Positions 17,349-27,858 are shown, counted from the stretch's first letter. The stretch: 64,000 nucleotides of DNA from Cellulomonas sp. Y8 (GCF_008033115.1 NZ_CP041203.1:2294001-2358000), one strand, 5' to 3'. The notes: generated by a model not told the origin, from the sequence alone. Numbers and translations: made by a program.

Positions 17349-18394
17349 CGCCACTCCTCCCGCAGCCAGTGGGCCAGCTCGACGGCCCAGTACGTCAGCA
17401 CCTGGTCGGCGCCCGCTCGGCGGATGCCGAGCACGGACTCCGTGATCGCGCGGCGGCGGTCCAGCCAGCCCTGCGCGGCGGCGGCCTCGACCATCGCGTA
17501 CTCGCCGGACACCTGGTACGCCGCGACCGGCACGGTGCTGACGGCGGCGACGTCGGCCAGCACGTCCAGGAACGCGCCGGCGGGCTTCACCATGACGAGG
17601 TCGGCGCCCTCCTCGATGTCGAGCGCGACCTCGCGCAGCGCCTCGCGGCGGTTCGCCGGGTCCATCTGGTACGTCCGGCGGTCGCCCTCGAGGGTCGACT
17701 CCACCGCGTCGCGGAACGGGCCGTACAGGACGCTCGCGAACTTCGCGGCGTAGGCGAGCACGGCCACGTCGTCCCGGCCGGCGGCGTCGAGGACGTCCCG
17801 GATCACGCCGACCTGGCCGTCCATCATGCCGCTCGGCGCGACCACGTGGGCGCCTGCCTCGGCCTGGACCAGCGCCATCTCGGCGTACCGCTCGAGCGTC
17901 GCGTCGTTGTCCACCCGGCCGTCCGCGGTGAGCACGCCGCAGTGGCCGTGGTCCGTGAACTCGTCGAGGCAGAGGTCGGCCTGGATCACCAGCGCGTCGC
18001 CGACCTCGGCGCGGACGTCGGCGATCGCGCGGTTGAGCACGCCGTCGGGGTCGGTCGCCCCGGAGCCGACCGCGTCCCGGGTGAGCGGGACGCCGAACAG
18101 GTTCACCGCGGCGACCCCGGCCGCGGCGGCCTCGGCGGCGGCCCGGCGCAGGGAGTCGCGGGTGTGCTGGGCGACACCGGGCATCGACGCGATCGGCGCC
18201 GGCTCGTCCAGGCCCTCCTTGACGAACATCGGCAGCACCAGGTCGGCGGGGTGGAGCCGCACCTCGCTGACGGAGCGGCGGAGGGCGGCGGTGCCGCGCA
18301 TCCGGCGCGGGCGGACCCGGCCCGGTCGCGCGGCGGCGACGGCCGCGGCCGGCGACAGCGGGAGGGTCGGGGTGTCGGGTGCGGGTGCGGTCAT
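17345..18394 (-). CDS. hemB: Porphobilinogen synthase (delta-aminolevulinic acid dehydratase)
   Basis: This 349-residue enzyme joins two 5-aminolevulinates to porphobilinogen. Active-site Lys motifs are [17 protein letters not shown] and [15 protein letters not shown]; the metal loop reads [16 protein letters not shown]. Compared with the three-Cys zinc site of many HemB proteins, the middle Cys is replaced by Asp, so metal use may differ. A ~30-residue Pro/Ala-rich N-terminal extension precedes the conserved [16 protein letters not shown] 18394 overlaps the hemD stop (ATGA), and its own stop is overlapped by hemL. Cytoplasmic. Confidence 0.95.
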   Translation of the reverse strand: MTAPAPDTPTLPLSPAAAVAAARPGRVRPRRMRGTAALRRSVSEVRLHPADLVLPMFVKEGLDEPAPIASMPGVAQHTRDSLRRAAAEAAAAGVAAVNLFGVPLTRDAVGSGATDPDGVLNRAIADVRAEVGDALVIQADLCLDEFTDHGHCGVLTADGRVDNDATLERYAEMALVQAEAGAHVVAPSGMMDGQVGVIRDVLDAAGRDDVAVLAYAAKFASVLYGPFRDAVESTLEGDRRTYQMDPANRREALREVALDIEEGADLVMVKPAGAFLDVLADVAAVSTVPVAAYQVSGEYAMVEAAAAQGWLDRRRAITESVLGIRRAGADQVLTYWAVELAHWLREEWR

Positions 18395-19338
18395 GCGTGC
18401 TCTCCGTCCGGGTGGGCCGCCCGGGGTGCGGCGGCGGGGGTGTCGTCCGGCGCGGCGGGGTGGGCCGCGGCCGGGCTCTCGTCGGTGGGGGTGGGGGCGC
18501 CCGCGTCCTGGGCGTCGTCCCGCGCCGCGGCGGCGCGCGCGAGGGCGGCGACGAGGCCGCCCGGGGTCTGGTCGTCGGCGACCGCGTGCACCGGCAGCCC
18601 GGCGCGCCGGGCCTCGGCCGCGGTCGAGTCGCCGATGCAGCACACCAGCGTGCCCGCGGGCGGGGCGCCGAGCATGGCGAGCAGGTTGCGGGCGGTGCTG
18701 CCCGAGGTGAGCAGGACCGCGTCCACCTGCCCGGCGGCGTACGCGTCGCGCACCTCCGGCTCGGGGGCCGGGCCGGGGACGGTGCGGTAGGTGACGACGA
18801 CGTCGACCGGCCAGCCGCGCGCGGTCAGGCCCTCGGCCATCGTCGGCGCGGCGAGGTCGCCGAGCGGCAGCAGCACCCGGGCCGGGTCCTCGCCGGGGGC
18901 CGGCCAGGCCGCCAGCAGCGCGACGGCCGACGACCGCCCGGTCGGCACCAGGTCGACGCGGACGCCCGCCTCGCGCAGCGCCCGGGCGGTGCTGCCGCCG
19001 ACGGCGGCCACCCGGACGCCGTCGAGCAGCGCCGCGAGCGTGTGCCCGGTCTCCTCCGCACGGTCCTCGAGCACGGGCACCGCCGCGGCGCTCGTGACCG
19101 CGACCCAGCCGTAGTAGCCGACCTCGAGCGCGAGCAGAGCGTCGTCGAGCTCGGTGGGGTCGTACGGCGGGACGGTCTGGATCAGCGGGACGACCAGCGG
19201 CCGGGCGCCGGCCGCGTGCAGGGCGATGACCAGGGGGTCCGGCCCCTCGGTGGCCCTCGGGACGAGGACGGTCCGGCCGGACAGCGGTCCGGCCGGGCGG
19301 GCGTGCGCGGTCGCGGGGGTGCCGTCGGCGCCCGTCAC
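18391..19338 (-). CDS. hemD: Uroporphyrinogen-III synthase
   Basis: This 315-residue protein cyclises and inverts ring D of hydroxymethylbilane. The family is poorly conserved, but the two-domain plan is visible: domain 1 starts [20 protein letters not shown] and has [17 protein letters not shown]; domain 2 has [20 protein letters not shown] and near the end [19 protein letters not shown] then [20 protein letters not shown]. The last ~45 residues are an Ala/Pro/Asp-rich tail not needed for the fold. GTG 19338 overlaps the hemC stop (GTGA). Neighbouring hem genes support the assignment. Confidence 0.9.
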   Translation of the reverse strand: MTGADGTPATAHARPAGPLSGRTVLVPRATEGPDPLVIALHAAGARPLVVPLIQTVPPYDPTELDDALLALEVGYYGWVAVTSAAAVPVLEDRAEETGHTLAALLDGVRVAAVGGSTARALREAGVRVDLVPTGRSSAVALLAAWPAPGEDPARVLLPLGDLAAPTMAEGLTARGWPVDVVVTYRTVPGPAPEPEVRDAYAAGQVDAVLLTSGSTARNLLAMLGAPPAGTLVCCIGDSTAAEARRAGLPVHAVADDQTPGGLVAALARAAAARDDAQDAGAPTPTDESPAAAHPAAPDDTPAAAPRAAHPDGEHA

Positions 19339-20321
19339 GCGCCCAGCTCCGCGAGCTCGGCGGCGCCCGCGTCGAGCAGGTCCTCGGCGAGCCGGGTGCC
19401 GAGGGCGGCCGCGGCGAGCGCGACCCGGCCGGCGGCCGCGGCGGGGTCCGCGTCCGCCGGACCCGTCGCGCCGCCCGCCAGCGTCGTCGACGCGGTGCGG
19501 CGCAGCGCCTCGGTGCCGTCGGTGCGGAGCACGACCGCCTCCAGCGCCAGCACGTCGTCCGCGCCCAGCCGCGCGTGCGCGCCCACCGGGGCGGCGCAGC
19601 CCGCCTCGAGCCGGCTGAGCAGCGCGCGCTCGGCGAGCACGGCGAGGTGCGTGGGCCGGTGGTCCAGGGCGGCCAGCGCCCGGGCGAGGGGCGTGCCGGC
19701 GGCGGCGTCCTCGGCGCGGACCTCGACCGCCAGCGCGCCCTGGGCGGGCGCCGGGGTCATCACGTCGAACGGCAGCGCGTCGGTGACGGCGTCCAGCCGC
19801 CCGAGCCGCGCCAGGCCCGCGCGGGCGAGCACGACCGCGTCGAGGTCGTCCTCGATCCGGCGCAGCCGGGTGTCGACGTTGCCGCGGATGTCGACCACCC
19901 GCAGGTCGGGGCGCGCGGCCCGCAGCTGCGCGGCGCGCCGGGGGGAGCCGGTGCCGACCGCCGCGCCCTCGGGCAGCGTCGCCAGCGTGCGGCCGTCGCG
20001 CGCGCACAGCGCGTCCCGCGGGTCCTCACGGACGGGCACCGCCGCGACCACGAGCCCGGGGGCCACGGCGGTCGGCAGGTCCTTGAACGAGTGCACCGCG
20101 ACGTCGCAGCGCCCGTCGAGCAGGGCGTCCCGCAGCGCGGTCACGAACACGCCGGTGCCGCCCAGGGTGGCCAGCGACCCGGTGAGCCGGTCGCCGTCCG
20201 TGCGGACGCGCACCAGCTCGTGCGGGCCGGCGCCGAGCGCGGTCAGCGCGTCGGCCACGTGCCCCGTCTGGGTGAGGGCGAGCGCGCTCGCACGGGTGCC
20301 GACCCGGACCGTCTGGGGCAT
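19335..20321 (-). CDS. hemC: Hydroxymethylbilane synthase (porphobilinogen deaminase)
   Basis: This 328-residue enzyme polymerises four porphobilinogens. It starts at ATG 20321 ([20 protein letters not shown]), 21 codons inside a longer frame, because conserved sequence begins here. Hallmarks: [14 protein letters not shown] with the catalytic Asp region, [32 protein letters not shown], and the Cys in [13 protein letters not shown] that holds the dipyrromethane cofactor. It precedes hemD with a 4-nt overlap and follows cgoX by 66 bp. Cytoplasmic. Confidence 0.95.
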   Translation of the reverse strand: MPQTVRVGTRASALALTQTGHVADALTALGAGPHELVRVRTDGDRLTGSLATLGGTGVFVTALRDALLDGRCDVAVHSFKDLPTAVAPGLVVAAVPVREDPRDALCARDGRTLATLPEGAAVGTGSPRRAAQLRAARPDLRVVDIRGNVDTRLRRIEDDLDAVVLARAGLARLGRLDAVTDALPFDVMTPAPAQGALAVEVRAEDAAAGTPLARALAALDHRPTHLAVLAERALLSRLEAGCAAPVGAHARLGADDVLALEAVVLRTDGTEALRRTASTTLAGGATGPADADPAAAAGRVALAAAALGTRLAEDLLDAGAAELAELGA

Positions 20322-20387
20322 GTCCCCAGTCTCGGCCACCCCGCGCGGATCTGTCGAAACCGCGGGTCGTGGGCTGCGGTGCACGGG

Positions 20388-21905
20388 TCAGGCCTCCGGG
20401 GGTGGGGTGCGGGTGGGGTCGGCGGGCAGGGCGGACGAGGCGAGCGCCGCCGCGGTCGCGCGGGCGTCGGGGACGACGGATGCGAGGCCGTTGCCGGACA
20501 CCCACGCGCCCACCACGGCGAGGCCGGGCACGCCGGCGACGGCCTCCCGGACCCGCCGCACGGTCGCCCGGTGCGCGGCGCTGGGGACGGGCAGCCCCTG
20601 GCGCCAGCGGACGCGGGCGGCGGCGCGGACCTGCTCGCGGCGCAGGGGGACGCCGAGCACGGCCGCGGCGTCCCGCACCGCGAGGTCGGTGAGCGCGTCG
20701 AGGTCGCGCGGCAGCGCGTCCGCCCCGTCCTCGCCGGCCCGGCCGTAGGACAGGCGCACGACGTGCCGGCCGGGGCCCGCCGCCTGGGCGAGCCACGCCC
20801 ACTTCGCCGTCGCGTGCGTCAGCGCCTTCGCCCGCACGCCGGCGACGCCCCGGGCGACCAGGACGCCGGTGCCGCGCGGGGCGGCGTCCAGCTCCGGGGC
20901 GTCCAGCACCAGGGTCACGAGCACGATGTCCGCGCCCGGGTCCGTCGTCAGGCCCGACACGCCCGGGGCGACGCCGGCCAGCAGGTCGACGGCGCGGGGG
21001 GTGGCGACGACGAGGCGGGGGGCCGCGAGCGTCGCGGACCCGTCCGGCCCGTCGACGGCGACGACGAACCCCTCGCCGTCGCGGGTCACCGACCGGACGG
21101 ACGCCCCGGTGCGCACCGCGCCGCCGCGCGCCCGGACGTCCGCGACGAGCGCGTCGACCAGCACGTGCAGCCCGCCGCGGAACCCCGCGACCGCGGAGCC
21201 GGCGGGGGCGAGCGCGCGCTGCGCCGCCACCCCGCGGCCGAGCGACCGCTCGCGGCGCACGGCCGCGACCAGTCCGGGGGCCACGGCGTCGGCCGCGACG
21301 TCGTCGGGCTCCGCCGCGTGCACGCCGGCCACGACCGGCCGGACCAGCCGGTCCAGCACCCGCCGCCCGGCCCGGGCGCGCACGAGGGCGCCGAGGGTCG
21401 TGCCGTCCGCGGTCCCGACCCGCGCGGGCAGGACGCGGTCGAGCGAGGCGCGCAGCGCGCCCGCGAGCCCGATCGTGCGGCGGACGTCCGGCGCCCACGG
21501 GTCGGCCGGGATGCCCAGCAGCCCCGTGCGGGGGAGCGGGCCGGCGCCGCCGGGCAGCCGCACCCACGCGCCGTGCCTCTCGGGCGTCACCACCCGGTCG
21601 GCGAGCCCGAGCTCGTCGGCCAGCGCCGCGACCACGCCGCCGCGGGTGGCGAACGACTCGGCGCCGGCGTCGAGGGACAGGCCGTCCACCTCGTGCCGCC
21701 CGACGACGCCGCCGGGCGACCCCCACGCCTCGAGCACCAGCGGGCGCAGGCCGGCGAGGGCCAGCTCGCGCGCCGCGACCAGGCCCGCGACGCCGCCACC
21801 GACGACGAGCGCGTCCCAGGCCGCTCCCGGGGGTGCCGCCGGGTCGGCGGGGCGTGCGGTGCCGGGCGCCCGGTCGTCGTCGTTCGTGTCCGCGTCCTTC
21901 CTCAT
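20388..21905 (-). CDS. cgoX: Coproporphyrinogen III oxidase / protoporphyrinogen oxidase (HemY-type FAD enzyme)
   Basis: This 505-residue flavoprotein has the FAD dinucleotide motif ALVVGGGVAGLVAARELALA followed by PLVLEAWGSPGGVVG, and later LDAGAESFATRGGVVAAL, typical of HemY-type oxidases. A central region with DRLVRPVVAGVHAAEPDDVA and LVVATPRAVDLLAG and a C-terminal FAD segment near VVGAWVSGNGLASVV complete it. In actinobacteria this enzyme usually oxidises coproporphyrinogen III in the coproporphyrin route, so cgoX is preferred to hemG/hemY; that is family knowledge. Neither coproheme decarboxylase nor ferrochelatase genes are in this window. The ATG is at 21905, 52 bp after the hemE stop. 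Confidence 0.9.
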   Translation of the reverse strand: MRKDADTNDDDRAPGTARPADPAAPPGAAWDALVVGGGVAGLVAARELALAGLRPLVLEAWGSPGGVVGRHEVDGLSLDAGAESFATRGGVVAALADELGLADRVVTPERHGAWVRLPGGAGPLPRTGLLGIPADPWAPDVRRTIGLAGALRASLDRVLPARVGTADGTTLGALVRARAGRRVLDRLVRPVVAGVHAAEPDDVAADAVAPGLVAAVRRERSLGRGVAAQRALAPAGSAVAGFRGGLHVLVDALVADVRARGGAVRTGASVRSVTRDGEGFVVAVDGPDGSATLAAPRLVVATPRAVDLLAGVAPGVSGLTTDPGADIVLVTLVLDAPELDAAPRGTGVLVARGVAGVRAKALTHATAKWAWLAQAAGPGRHVVRLSYGRAGEDGADALPRDLDALTDLAVRDAAAVLGVPLRREQVRAAARVRWRQGLPVPSAAHRATVRRVREAVAGVPGLAVVGAWVSGNGLASVVPDARATAAALASSALPADPTRTPPPEA

Positions 21906-21957
21906 CCGTCCAGCCTGCCGCGTCCCGGTGACCGGGGGGTGGGACCGGACCCCTACC

Positions 21958-23113
21958 TCAGAGCTCGTGCACCAGCGCCACGACGCGGGTCAGCACGTCG
22001 GGGTCGGTCTCCGGCGGCACGCCGTGGCCCAGGTTCACCACGTGGCCCGGGGCCGAGGCGCCGCGCGCCACGACGTCCCGCACGTGCGCCTCCAGCACCG
22101 GCCACGGGGCGGCGAGCAGCGCCGGGTCGACGTTGCCCTGCACCGGCACGCGGCCGTCGAGCCGACGGACCGCCTCGTCGAGGCCGATCCGGTGGTCGAC
22201 GCCGACGACGTCGGCGCCCACGTCCCGCATCGCGGCCAGCAGCTCGCCGGTCCCCGTGCCGAAGTGCACGCGCGGCACGCCGACGTCGGCGACGTGCGCA
22301 CAGCGCCCGGGTCGAGGCGGGCGCCACGCGGGCGGTGTAGTCCGCGAGCGAGAGCGAGCCCGCCCAGGAGTCGAACAGCTGCGCCGCGCTGGTCCCGGCG
22401 AGCACCTGCGCCCGCAGGAACGCGCCGGTCACGTCGGCGGCCCACTCGGTGAGCGCGCGCCAGGTGCCCGGGTCCGCGTGCATGAGGGTGCGCGCGGCCA
22501 GGTGGTCCCGGGACGGCCGGCCCTCGACCAGGTAGGCGGCCAGCGTGAACGGCGCGCCCGCGAACCCGATCAGCGGGGTCGACCCGAGCGCGGCGGTCGT
22601 CAGCCGGACGGCCTCGACGACCGGGGCCAGCACCTCGGCGGTCAGCGACTCGGCGGGGTGCTCGGCGCGCAGCCGCGCGACGTCGTCCGCCGTGCGCACC
22701 GCGGAGCCCATCACCGGGCCGACGCCCGGCTGGATGTCGACGTCCACGCCCGCGAGGCGCAGCGGGATGACGATGTCGGAGAAGAAGATCGCCGCGTCCA
22801 CGCCGTGCCGGCGGACCGGCTGCAGGGTGATCTCCGACGCCAGGTCCGGGGTCAGGCAGGCGTCGAGCATCGCGGTGCCCTTCCGGGCCTCCCGGTACTC
22901 CGGCAGCGACCGGCCGGCCTGGCGCATGAACCACACCGGGCGGCGGCCCGGCGTGCGGCCGCGGTACGCGTCCACCAGCGGCGCGTGCGCCGTGCGGCCG
23001 TCCACCAGCGGGTGGTCGGCGGGCAGGCCGGTGCCGTCGGGGAGCGACGGGAGGGCGGGGGCGGGGGTCGCCGGGGCGCTCGCGGGCGCGTCGGGGCGTG
23101 ACGGAGTCGACAT
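21958..23113 (-). pseudogene. hemE: Uroporphyrinogen decarboxylase, broken by one apparent extra base
   Basis: The N-terminal part reads normally from ATG 23113: PVWFMRQAGRSLPEYREARK, IFFSDIVIPLRLAGVDVDIQ, LIGFAGAPFTLAAYLVEG and [19 protein letters not shown]. After STRAL the frame becomes Arg-rich nonsense. Removing one base near 22300 restores [20 protein letters not shown] and [10 protein letters not shown], ending at 21958 with 384 residues in all, a normal HemE plus an N-terminal extension. Both halves are well conserved, and the rest of the heme pathway is intact, so a sequencing indel or very recent mutation is more likely than a long-dead gene. It is the first gene of the minus-strand heme operon; CACAAT lies 7 nt upstream as a possible -10. 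Confidence 0.85.
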
Positions 23114-23120
23114 CGGGACG

Positions 23121-23152
23121 ATTGTGCCCCGTCTTCCCTGGAGTGATTAAAT
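23121..23152. promoter_or_regulatory. Overlapping divergent promoters of hemE and hemA
   Basis: For hemA, TG-A-TTAAAT (23144-23152) is an extended -10, 7 nt before GTG 23160, with TTGTGC (23122-23127) as a possible -35. For hemE, CACAAT on the minus strand (23126-23121) lies 7 nt before ATG 23113. The hemA -35 and hemE -10 are the same bases, so the two promoters probably exclude each other. Confidence 0.45.
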
Positions 23153-23159
23153 TCTTGGC

Positions 23160-24419
23160 GTGGTGATGCTGTCGTTGGTGGCCAGCCATCACGACCTCGA
23201 CCTGTCCGTGCTGGAGCGGTTGTCCGCCGACACCCACGCCGTCGGGCGGGAGATCGTGACGGCCTCGGAGTCGATCGCGGGGGCGGTCGTCCTGGCGACC
23301 TGCAACCGCTTCGAGCTGTACCTGGACGTCGCCGACGCGGCCGACGCCGGCGCCGCCCGCACCGCCGTGGCCGGCACGGTCGCCGCCCGCTCCGGATACA
23401 CCGCGGAGCGCGTCGCGGACGCGCTCGCCCCCGCCACCGGACCCCGGGTCGTCGAGCACCTGTTCGCGGTCGCCTCCGGCCTGGAGTCGATGGTCGTCGG
23501 GGAGCGGGAGATCGCGGGCCAGGTCCGCCGCGCGCTCACCGCCGCCCGCCGCGACGGGACGACGACCTCCGACCTCGAGGGCCTGTTCCAGTCCGCCTCC
23601 CGCGCGTCCCGCGCCGTCGAGGGCCGCACGGGGCTGGGCGCCGCCGGCCGCTCGGTCGTGGGCGTCGCGCTCGACCTGGTCGAGGACGGCCTGCCCGACT
23701 GGTCGGACGTCCGCTGCCTGCTCATCGGCACCGGCTCCTACGCCGGCGCCAGCCTCGCCGCCCTCAAGGCCCGCGGCTGCCAGGACGTGCTCGTCTACTC
23801 GGCCAGCGGGCGCGCGGGCCAGTTCGCCGCGCAGCGCGGGGTCACCGCCGCCACCGACGACCTCGCGGCCAGCCTCGCCGGGGTCGACCTGGTCGTGGCG
23901 TGCAGCGGCGCCTCCGGCGCGGTCCTCGACGTCGACGCGCTGATCCGGGCCCGGTCGGCCGAGGCGGCCCTCGGCGCCCGCCCGCTGGCCGTCCTCGACC
24001 TCGCCCTGCAGCACGACGTCGACCCGGCCGTCGGCGAGCTGCCCGGCGTCCGGCTGGTCAGCCTCACCACCGTCGCCGAGCACGCCCCCGACGGGCACTC
24101 CGCCACCGTCGCCGAGGCGCGCGCGCTGGTCGAGGAGCAGGCCGCGACCTTCGAGCGCGACCTGCGCACCCGGCAGTGGAACCCGCCGGTCGTGGCCGAG
24201 CGCCGCCGGGTGCTGGAGGAGCTGGGGCTCGCCGCCGACGGCCTGCCCGAGCGCGAGGCCCGCGCGCTGCGTCGCCGGGTGCGGTCCGCGCTGCACGCCC
24301 CGACCGTCCGCGCCCGCGAGGCCGCCCGCGCGGGCGACGCCGCGGCGTACGCCGCCGCCCTGGCGGACCTGGCGGCGGTCGAGGTCCCGCGCCCGGCGCT
24401 CTCGACCCAGGCGCGCTGA
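23160..24419 (+). CDS. hemA: Glutamyl-tRNA reductase
   Basis: This 419-residue enzyme reduces glutamyl-tRNA(Glu) to glutamate-1-semialdehyde, the first committed heme step. The catalytic nucleophile is Cys48 in VVLATCNRFELYLD; other marks are EHLFAVASGLESMVVGEREI, FQSASRASRAVEGRTGLGAA and the NADPH-binding VRCLLIGTGSYAGASLAALK. A helical dimerisation domain forms the C-terminus. It is divergent from the other heme genes across 46 bp. GTG 23160 is chosen because an extended -10 lies 7 nt upstream, implying a leaderless mRNA; GTG 23163 and ATG 23166 are close alternatives. It follows the usual actinobacterial C5 route. Confidence 0.95.
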   Translation: MVMLSLVASHHDLDLSVLERLSADTHAVGREIVTASESIAGAVVLATCNRFELYLDVADAADAGAARTAVAGTVAARSGYTAERVADALAPATGPRVVEHLFAVASGLESMVVGEREIAGQVRRALTAARRDGTTTSDLEGLFQSASRASRAVEGRTGLGAAGRSVVGVALDLVEDGLPDWSDVRCLLIGTGSYAGASLAALKARGCQDVLVYSASGRAGQFAAQRGVTAATDDLAASLAGVDLVVACSGASGAVLDVDALIRARSAEAALGARPLAVLDLALQHDVDPAVGELPGVRLVSLTTVAEHAPDGHSATVAEARALVEEQAATFERDLRTRQWNPPVVAERRRVLEELGLAADGLPEREARALRRRVRSALHAPTVRAREAARAGDAAAYAAALADLAAVEVPRPALSTQAR

Positions 24420-24451
24420 CGCGCGGGCCCGCCGCGGCCCGCGCATCGCGC

Positions 24452-24527
24452 GAGTTCGGTGCCTGCCGCCGAGTTCGGTACCTCCAGCCACCGAACCGGG
24501 CGGGAGCCACCGAACGCGGCGGTCCCG
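24452..24527. repeat. Direct-then-inverted 19-bp repeat cassette between convergent genes
   Basis: GAGTTCGGT occurs at 24452 and 24471 (19-bp spacing), followed by the inverted core ACCGAAC at 24490 and 24509, again 19 bp apart. The inner pair forms a hairpin around a 10-nt loop. It lies between hemA (+) and purB (-) and may act as a bidirectional terminator. Two more cassettes of the same design lie at 40076 and 51078. Confidence 0.7.
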
Positions 24528-24540
24528 CGCCGAGCGGGGG

Positions 24541-26007
24541 TCAGGCGTCCAGGTACCGGAGGAGGTCGGCCGCCAGGCCCGTGTAGCCGGCCGGGGTCAG
24601 CGCCTGGAGGCGGGCCTCGACGTCCGCCGGCAGGCCCAGGCCCGCGATGAACTCCCGCATGTCGTCCGCCGTGAGCCGGCGGCCGCGGGTCAGCTCCTTG
24701 AGCCGCTCGTACGGGTTCTCCATGCCGGTGACCCCCGCGACCGCGGCCGCGCGCATCGCCGACTGGACGGGCTCGCCCAGGACCTCCCAGTTCTGGTCGA
24801 GCTCCCGCGCCAGCAGGTCGCGGTCCACCGACAGCGCGGCGAGGCCGCGGCGCACGTTGTCGACCGCGAGCAGCGAGTGCCCGAACGCGGGCCCGATGTT
24901 GCGCTGCGTGGTGGAGTCGGTGAGGTCGCGCTGCAGGCGGCTGGTGACCAGCGTCGCGCCGAGCGAGTCGAGCAGGGCGCAGGACAGCTCGAGGTTCGCC
25001 TCGGCGTTCTCGAACCGGATCGGGTTCACCTTGTGCGGCATCGTCGACGAGCCCGTCGCCCCGGCGACCGGGATCTGGGTGAACACGCCGCGGGAGATGT
25101 AGGACCACACGTCGGTCGCGAGGTTGTGCAGCACCCGGTTGAACCGCGCCACGTCGGCGTACAGCTCGGCCTGCCAGTCGTGCGACTCGATCTGCGTCGT
25201 CAGCGGGTTCCAGGTGAGGCCCAGGTGCTCGACGAACGTGCGGCTGACCTCGGGCCAGTCCGCGCCGGGGACCGCGACCACGTGCGCGCCGTAGGTGCCG
25301 GTCGCGCCGTTGAGCTTGCCCAGGTACTCCGCGCCCTCGACCCGACGCAGCTGGCGGCGCAGCCGGTGCGCGAGGACCGCGAGCTCCTTGCCGAGCGTGG
25401 TGGGCGTCGCGGGCTGGCCGTGGGTCAGCGCGAGCATCGGCACGTCGGCGAGGTCGCGCGCCGTGGCGGCGAGGTCGTCGACGAGGCCGGTCGCGGCGGG
25501 CAGCCACACGTCCCGCACGGCCCCGCGGACCATGAGCGAGTACGACAGGTTGTTGATGTCCTCGCTGGTGCAGCAGAAGTGCACGAGCTCGGAGACCGAC
25601 GGCAGCACCGTGCCCTCGCCGAGCACCGACGGCGCCGCGGCGATCTTCTCCTTGAGGAAGTACTCGACCGCCTTCACGTCGTGCACGGTGGTGCGCTCGA
25701 TCTCGGCCAGGCGGGCGACGTCGTCGGCGCCGAACCCCGTGACGACCGCCCGGAGGTACGCCTGCTCCGCGTCGGAGAGCGCCGGGGCGCCCGGGACCAC
25801 GCCGTGGGTGGTCAGGTGGATCAGCCACTCGACCTCGACGTGCACCCGCTCGCGGTTCAGCGCCGCCTCGGACAGGTGGTCGACCAGGGCCGCGACGGTC
25901 CGGCGGTACCGGCCGTCCAGCGGGCCGAGCGCGATCGGCGGCTCGACGTCGGCGAGCGACGTGCGGGCGGCGGGCGCGGCGGACGGGCTGCTCTCGTGCG
26001 CGGGCAT
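24541..26007 (-). CDS. purB: Adenylosuccinate lyase
   Basis: This 488-residue enzyme of the fumarase/aspartase superfamily cleaves SAICAR and adenylosuccinate in purine synthesis. Signatures: [66 protein letters not shown] and [20 protein letters not shown] with the catalytic Ser loop. The C-terminal domain is complete. The start is taken as ATG 26007, because GGGAGG lies 9 nt before it but directly abuts the other ATG (26016). It is the longer PurB form typical of this clade. Divergent from the chemoreceptor gene. Confidence 0.93.
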   Translation of the reverse strand: MPAHESSPSAAPAARTSLADVEPPIALGPLDGRYRRTVAALVDHLSEAALNRERVHVEVEWLIHLTTHGVVPGAPALSDAEQAYLRAVVTGFGADDVARLAEIERTTVHDVKAVEYFLKEKIAAAPSVLGEGTVLPSVSELVHFCCTSEDINNLSYSLMVRGAVRDVWLPAATGLVDDLAATARDLADVPMLALTHGQPATPTTLGKELAVLAHRLRRQLRRVEGAEYLGKLNGATGTYGAHVVAVPGADWPEVSRTFVEHLGLTWNPLTTQIESHDWQAELYADVARFNRVLHNLATDVWSYISRGVFTQIPVAGATGSSTMPHKVNPIRFENAEANLELSCALLDSLGATLVTSRLQRDLTDSTTQRNIGPAFGHSLLAVDNVRRGLAALSVDRDLLARELDQNWEVLGEPVQSAMRAAAVAGVTGMENPYERLKELTRGRRLTADDMREFIAGLGLPADVEARLQALTPAGYTGLAADLLRYLDA

Positions 26008-26267
26008 GGGCCGCATCCTCCCACGACGGGCGATCGGGTGATCCGCGGCCGACGCCCCGCGGACCGCCCTCCCCCGTCGGGGCAGGTCAGGCGGCCGGGA
26101 ACGACCCCGGAGCCGCGCTCGGGCGGGTGACGCCGTGCGGCCGGACGGGGAGAGCGCTCGCCCGATCCCTCACGCGGCGACCGTGGCTGCCGATGCGGAG
26201 GCCACTCGGGGGAGCCGTGCGGAGCAGACGCACCAGGCGCACGGGCACAGCAGCGAGGGGTACGGAC

Positions 26268-27821
26268 ATGGCGGGTCTCAGGGGGCGGCGGGGATCCGCG
26301 GCCGAGCCGGCGCAGGGCGCCGACGTGGAGCGGGAGCTCCGGGCGCTGGACGACGTGGTCCGCGCGCTCGGCTCGTCGGGCGACGGCGACCTGGGGGACA
26401 TCGTCGAGACGATCCGGGGCGCCCTCGGCTTCGCGTACGCGTCGGCCTGGCGGGTCGACCCGGCCGAGGGCGCGCTCGTGTTCGTCGCGCAGACGGGGCA
26501 CCTGTCCCGCGAGCTCACCGAGATGACGCCGGGCTACCGGATGCCCAAGGGCGTCGGGCTGTGCGGGCTCGCGTGGCAGCGGGACGGCGTGCTGCCGGTC
26601 GCGGACCTGAACGAGCACGCGACCAACTGCACCCGCGGCGAGGCGTTCCTGCGGGCCGGTGCCCGCGGCGCGATGACCATGCCGCTGTGGCACCGCGGCG
26701 AGGTCGTGGCGGTGCTGGACTTCCTGTCCACCGAGCGCCGCTCGGAGGGGCCCGCGCAGGTGCTCGTCCTCGACGTGCTGGCCCGGACGGTCTCGCAGGC
26801 GCTGGAGGCGCGCCGCGCCGCGGACGAGATCGCCCAGGTCGCGCGCGACCAGCAGGCCGTGACCGCGTCGGTCTCGAAGGTCGGCCAGTGCACCGACGAG
26901 GAGCAGGCGCTGCGCGTCGCCCTCGACACGGTGCGCGAGGAGTTCGGCTGGGACTACGGCTCCTACTGGGCGGTCGATCCCGAGGCGCGCGTGCTGCGGT
27001 TCCAGGTGGAGTCCGGCACCGCGGGCGAGGAGTTCCGCCGCGTCACGCTCGCGGCGAGCTTCGCCGAGGGCGTGGGGCTGGCCGGGCGCGCCTGGCGGGC
27101 CCGGGACCTCGTGTTCGTCCGGGACCTCGGCGAGCTCACCGACTGCGTGCGGGCACCCGCCGCGCAGCGCGCCGGCGTGCGCTCGGGGGTGTGCATCCCG
27201 GTGATCGTCGGCGACGAGGTCCTCGGGACGATGGACTTCTTCACCACCGCGACCATCGAGCTCACCGACAGCCGGCGCGGCTCGCTCCGCAACGTGGCGC
27301 GCCTGGTGTCCCAGCGGGTCGACATCCTGCGCGCCGCCCAGCGGGACCGCGCCGCGTCCGAGGCGCTGCTCGGCAGCGTCGCCCGGCTGTCGGAGAGCGC
27401 GTCCGAGGCCGTCCGGGTCGCCGAGGAGGCCGTCGCGCAGACCGCCGCCATGGCCGAGGAGGTCCGCACGCTCGAGGCGTCGTCCTCCGCCGTCGGGGAC
27501 GTCATCCGGGTCATCTCGTCGATCGCGGACCAGACCAACCTGCTCGCCCTGAACGCCACGATCGAGGCCGCCCGCGCCGGGCAGGCCGGTCGCGGGTTCG
27601 CGGTCGTCGCCACCGAGGTGAAGGACCTCGCCGGCGGCACGTCGACCGCGACGTCGCGCGTCGAGCAGCAGGTCGCGGACATCCAGGCGAACACCGCCGC
27701 GGTGTCCCGGGGGATCGAGTCGGTCAGCACGACGATCCGGCGCATGGACGAGGTCCAGGCCCGGATCGGTGAGGTGCTCGACGAGCAGCGCGAGATGGCG
27801 CGGTCCTTCCGCGCCTCCTGA
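26268..27821 (+). CDS. Soluble GAF-GAF methyl-accepting chemotaxis-type receptor
   Basis: The 517-residue protein has two GAF domains (~35-185 and ~205-360) and a C-terminal signalling domain whose tip reads [20 protein letters not shown], then [20 protein letters not shown], the MCP hairpin. There is no membrane helix or HAMP domain, so it is cytoplasmic and senses an internal ligand. The GAF domains contain Cys (GLCGLAW, TNCTRG) that might bind a cofactor; this is not proven. ATG 26268 is preferred over an upstream in-frame ATG because GAGGGG precedes it. No cheA or cheW lies in this window. A hairpin terminator follows. Confidence 0.85.
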   Translation: MAGLRGRRGSAAEPAQGADVERELRALDDVVRALGSSGDGDLGDIVETIRGALGFAYASAWRVDPAEGALVFVAQTGHLSRELTEMTPGYRMPKGVGLCGLAWQRDGVLPVADLNEHATNCTRGEAFLRAGARGAMTMPLWHRGEVVAVLDFLSTERRSEGPAQVLVLDVLARTVSQALEARRAADEIAQVARDQQAVTASVSKVGQCTDEEQALRVALDTVREEFGWDYGSYWAVDPEARVLRFQVESGTAGEEFRRVTLAASFAEGVGLAGRAWRARDLVFVRDLGELTDCVRAPAAQRAGVRSGVCIPVIVGDEVLGTMDFFTTATIELTDSRRGSLRNVARLVSQRVDILRAAQRDRAASEALLGSVARLSESASEAVRVAEEAVAQTAAMAEEVRTLEASSSAVGDVIRVISSIADQTNLLALNATIEAARAGQAGRGFAVVATEVKDLAGGTSTATSRVEQQVADIQANTAAVSRGIESVSTTIRRMDEVQARIGEVLDEQREMARSFRAS

Positions 27822-27858
27822 CGCCGCGGTCCCTCGCACGCCTCGTGGGCGTGCCGCG

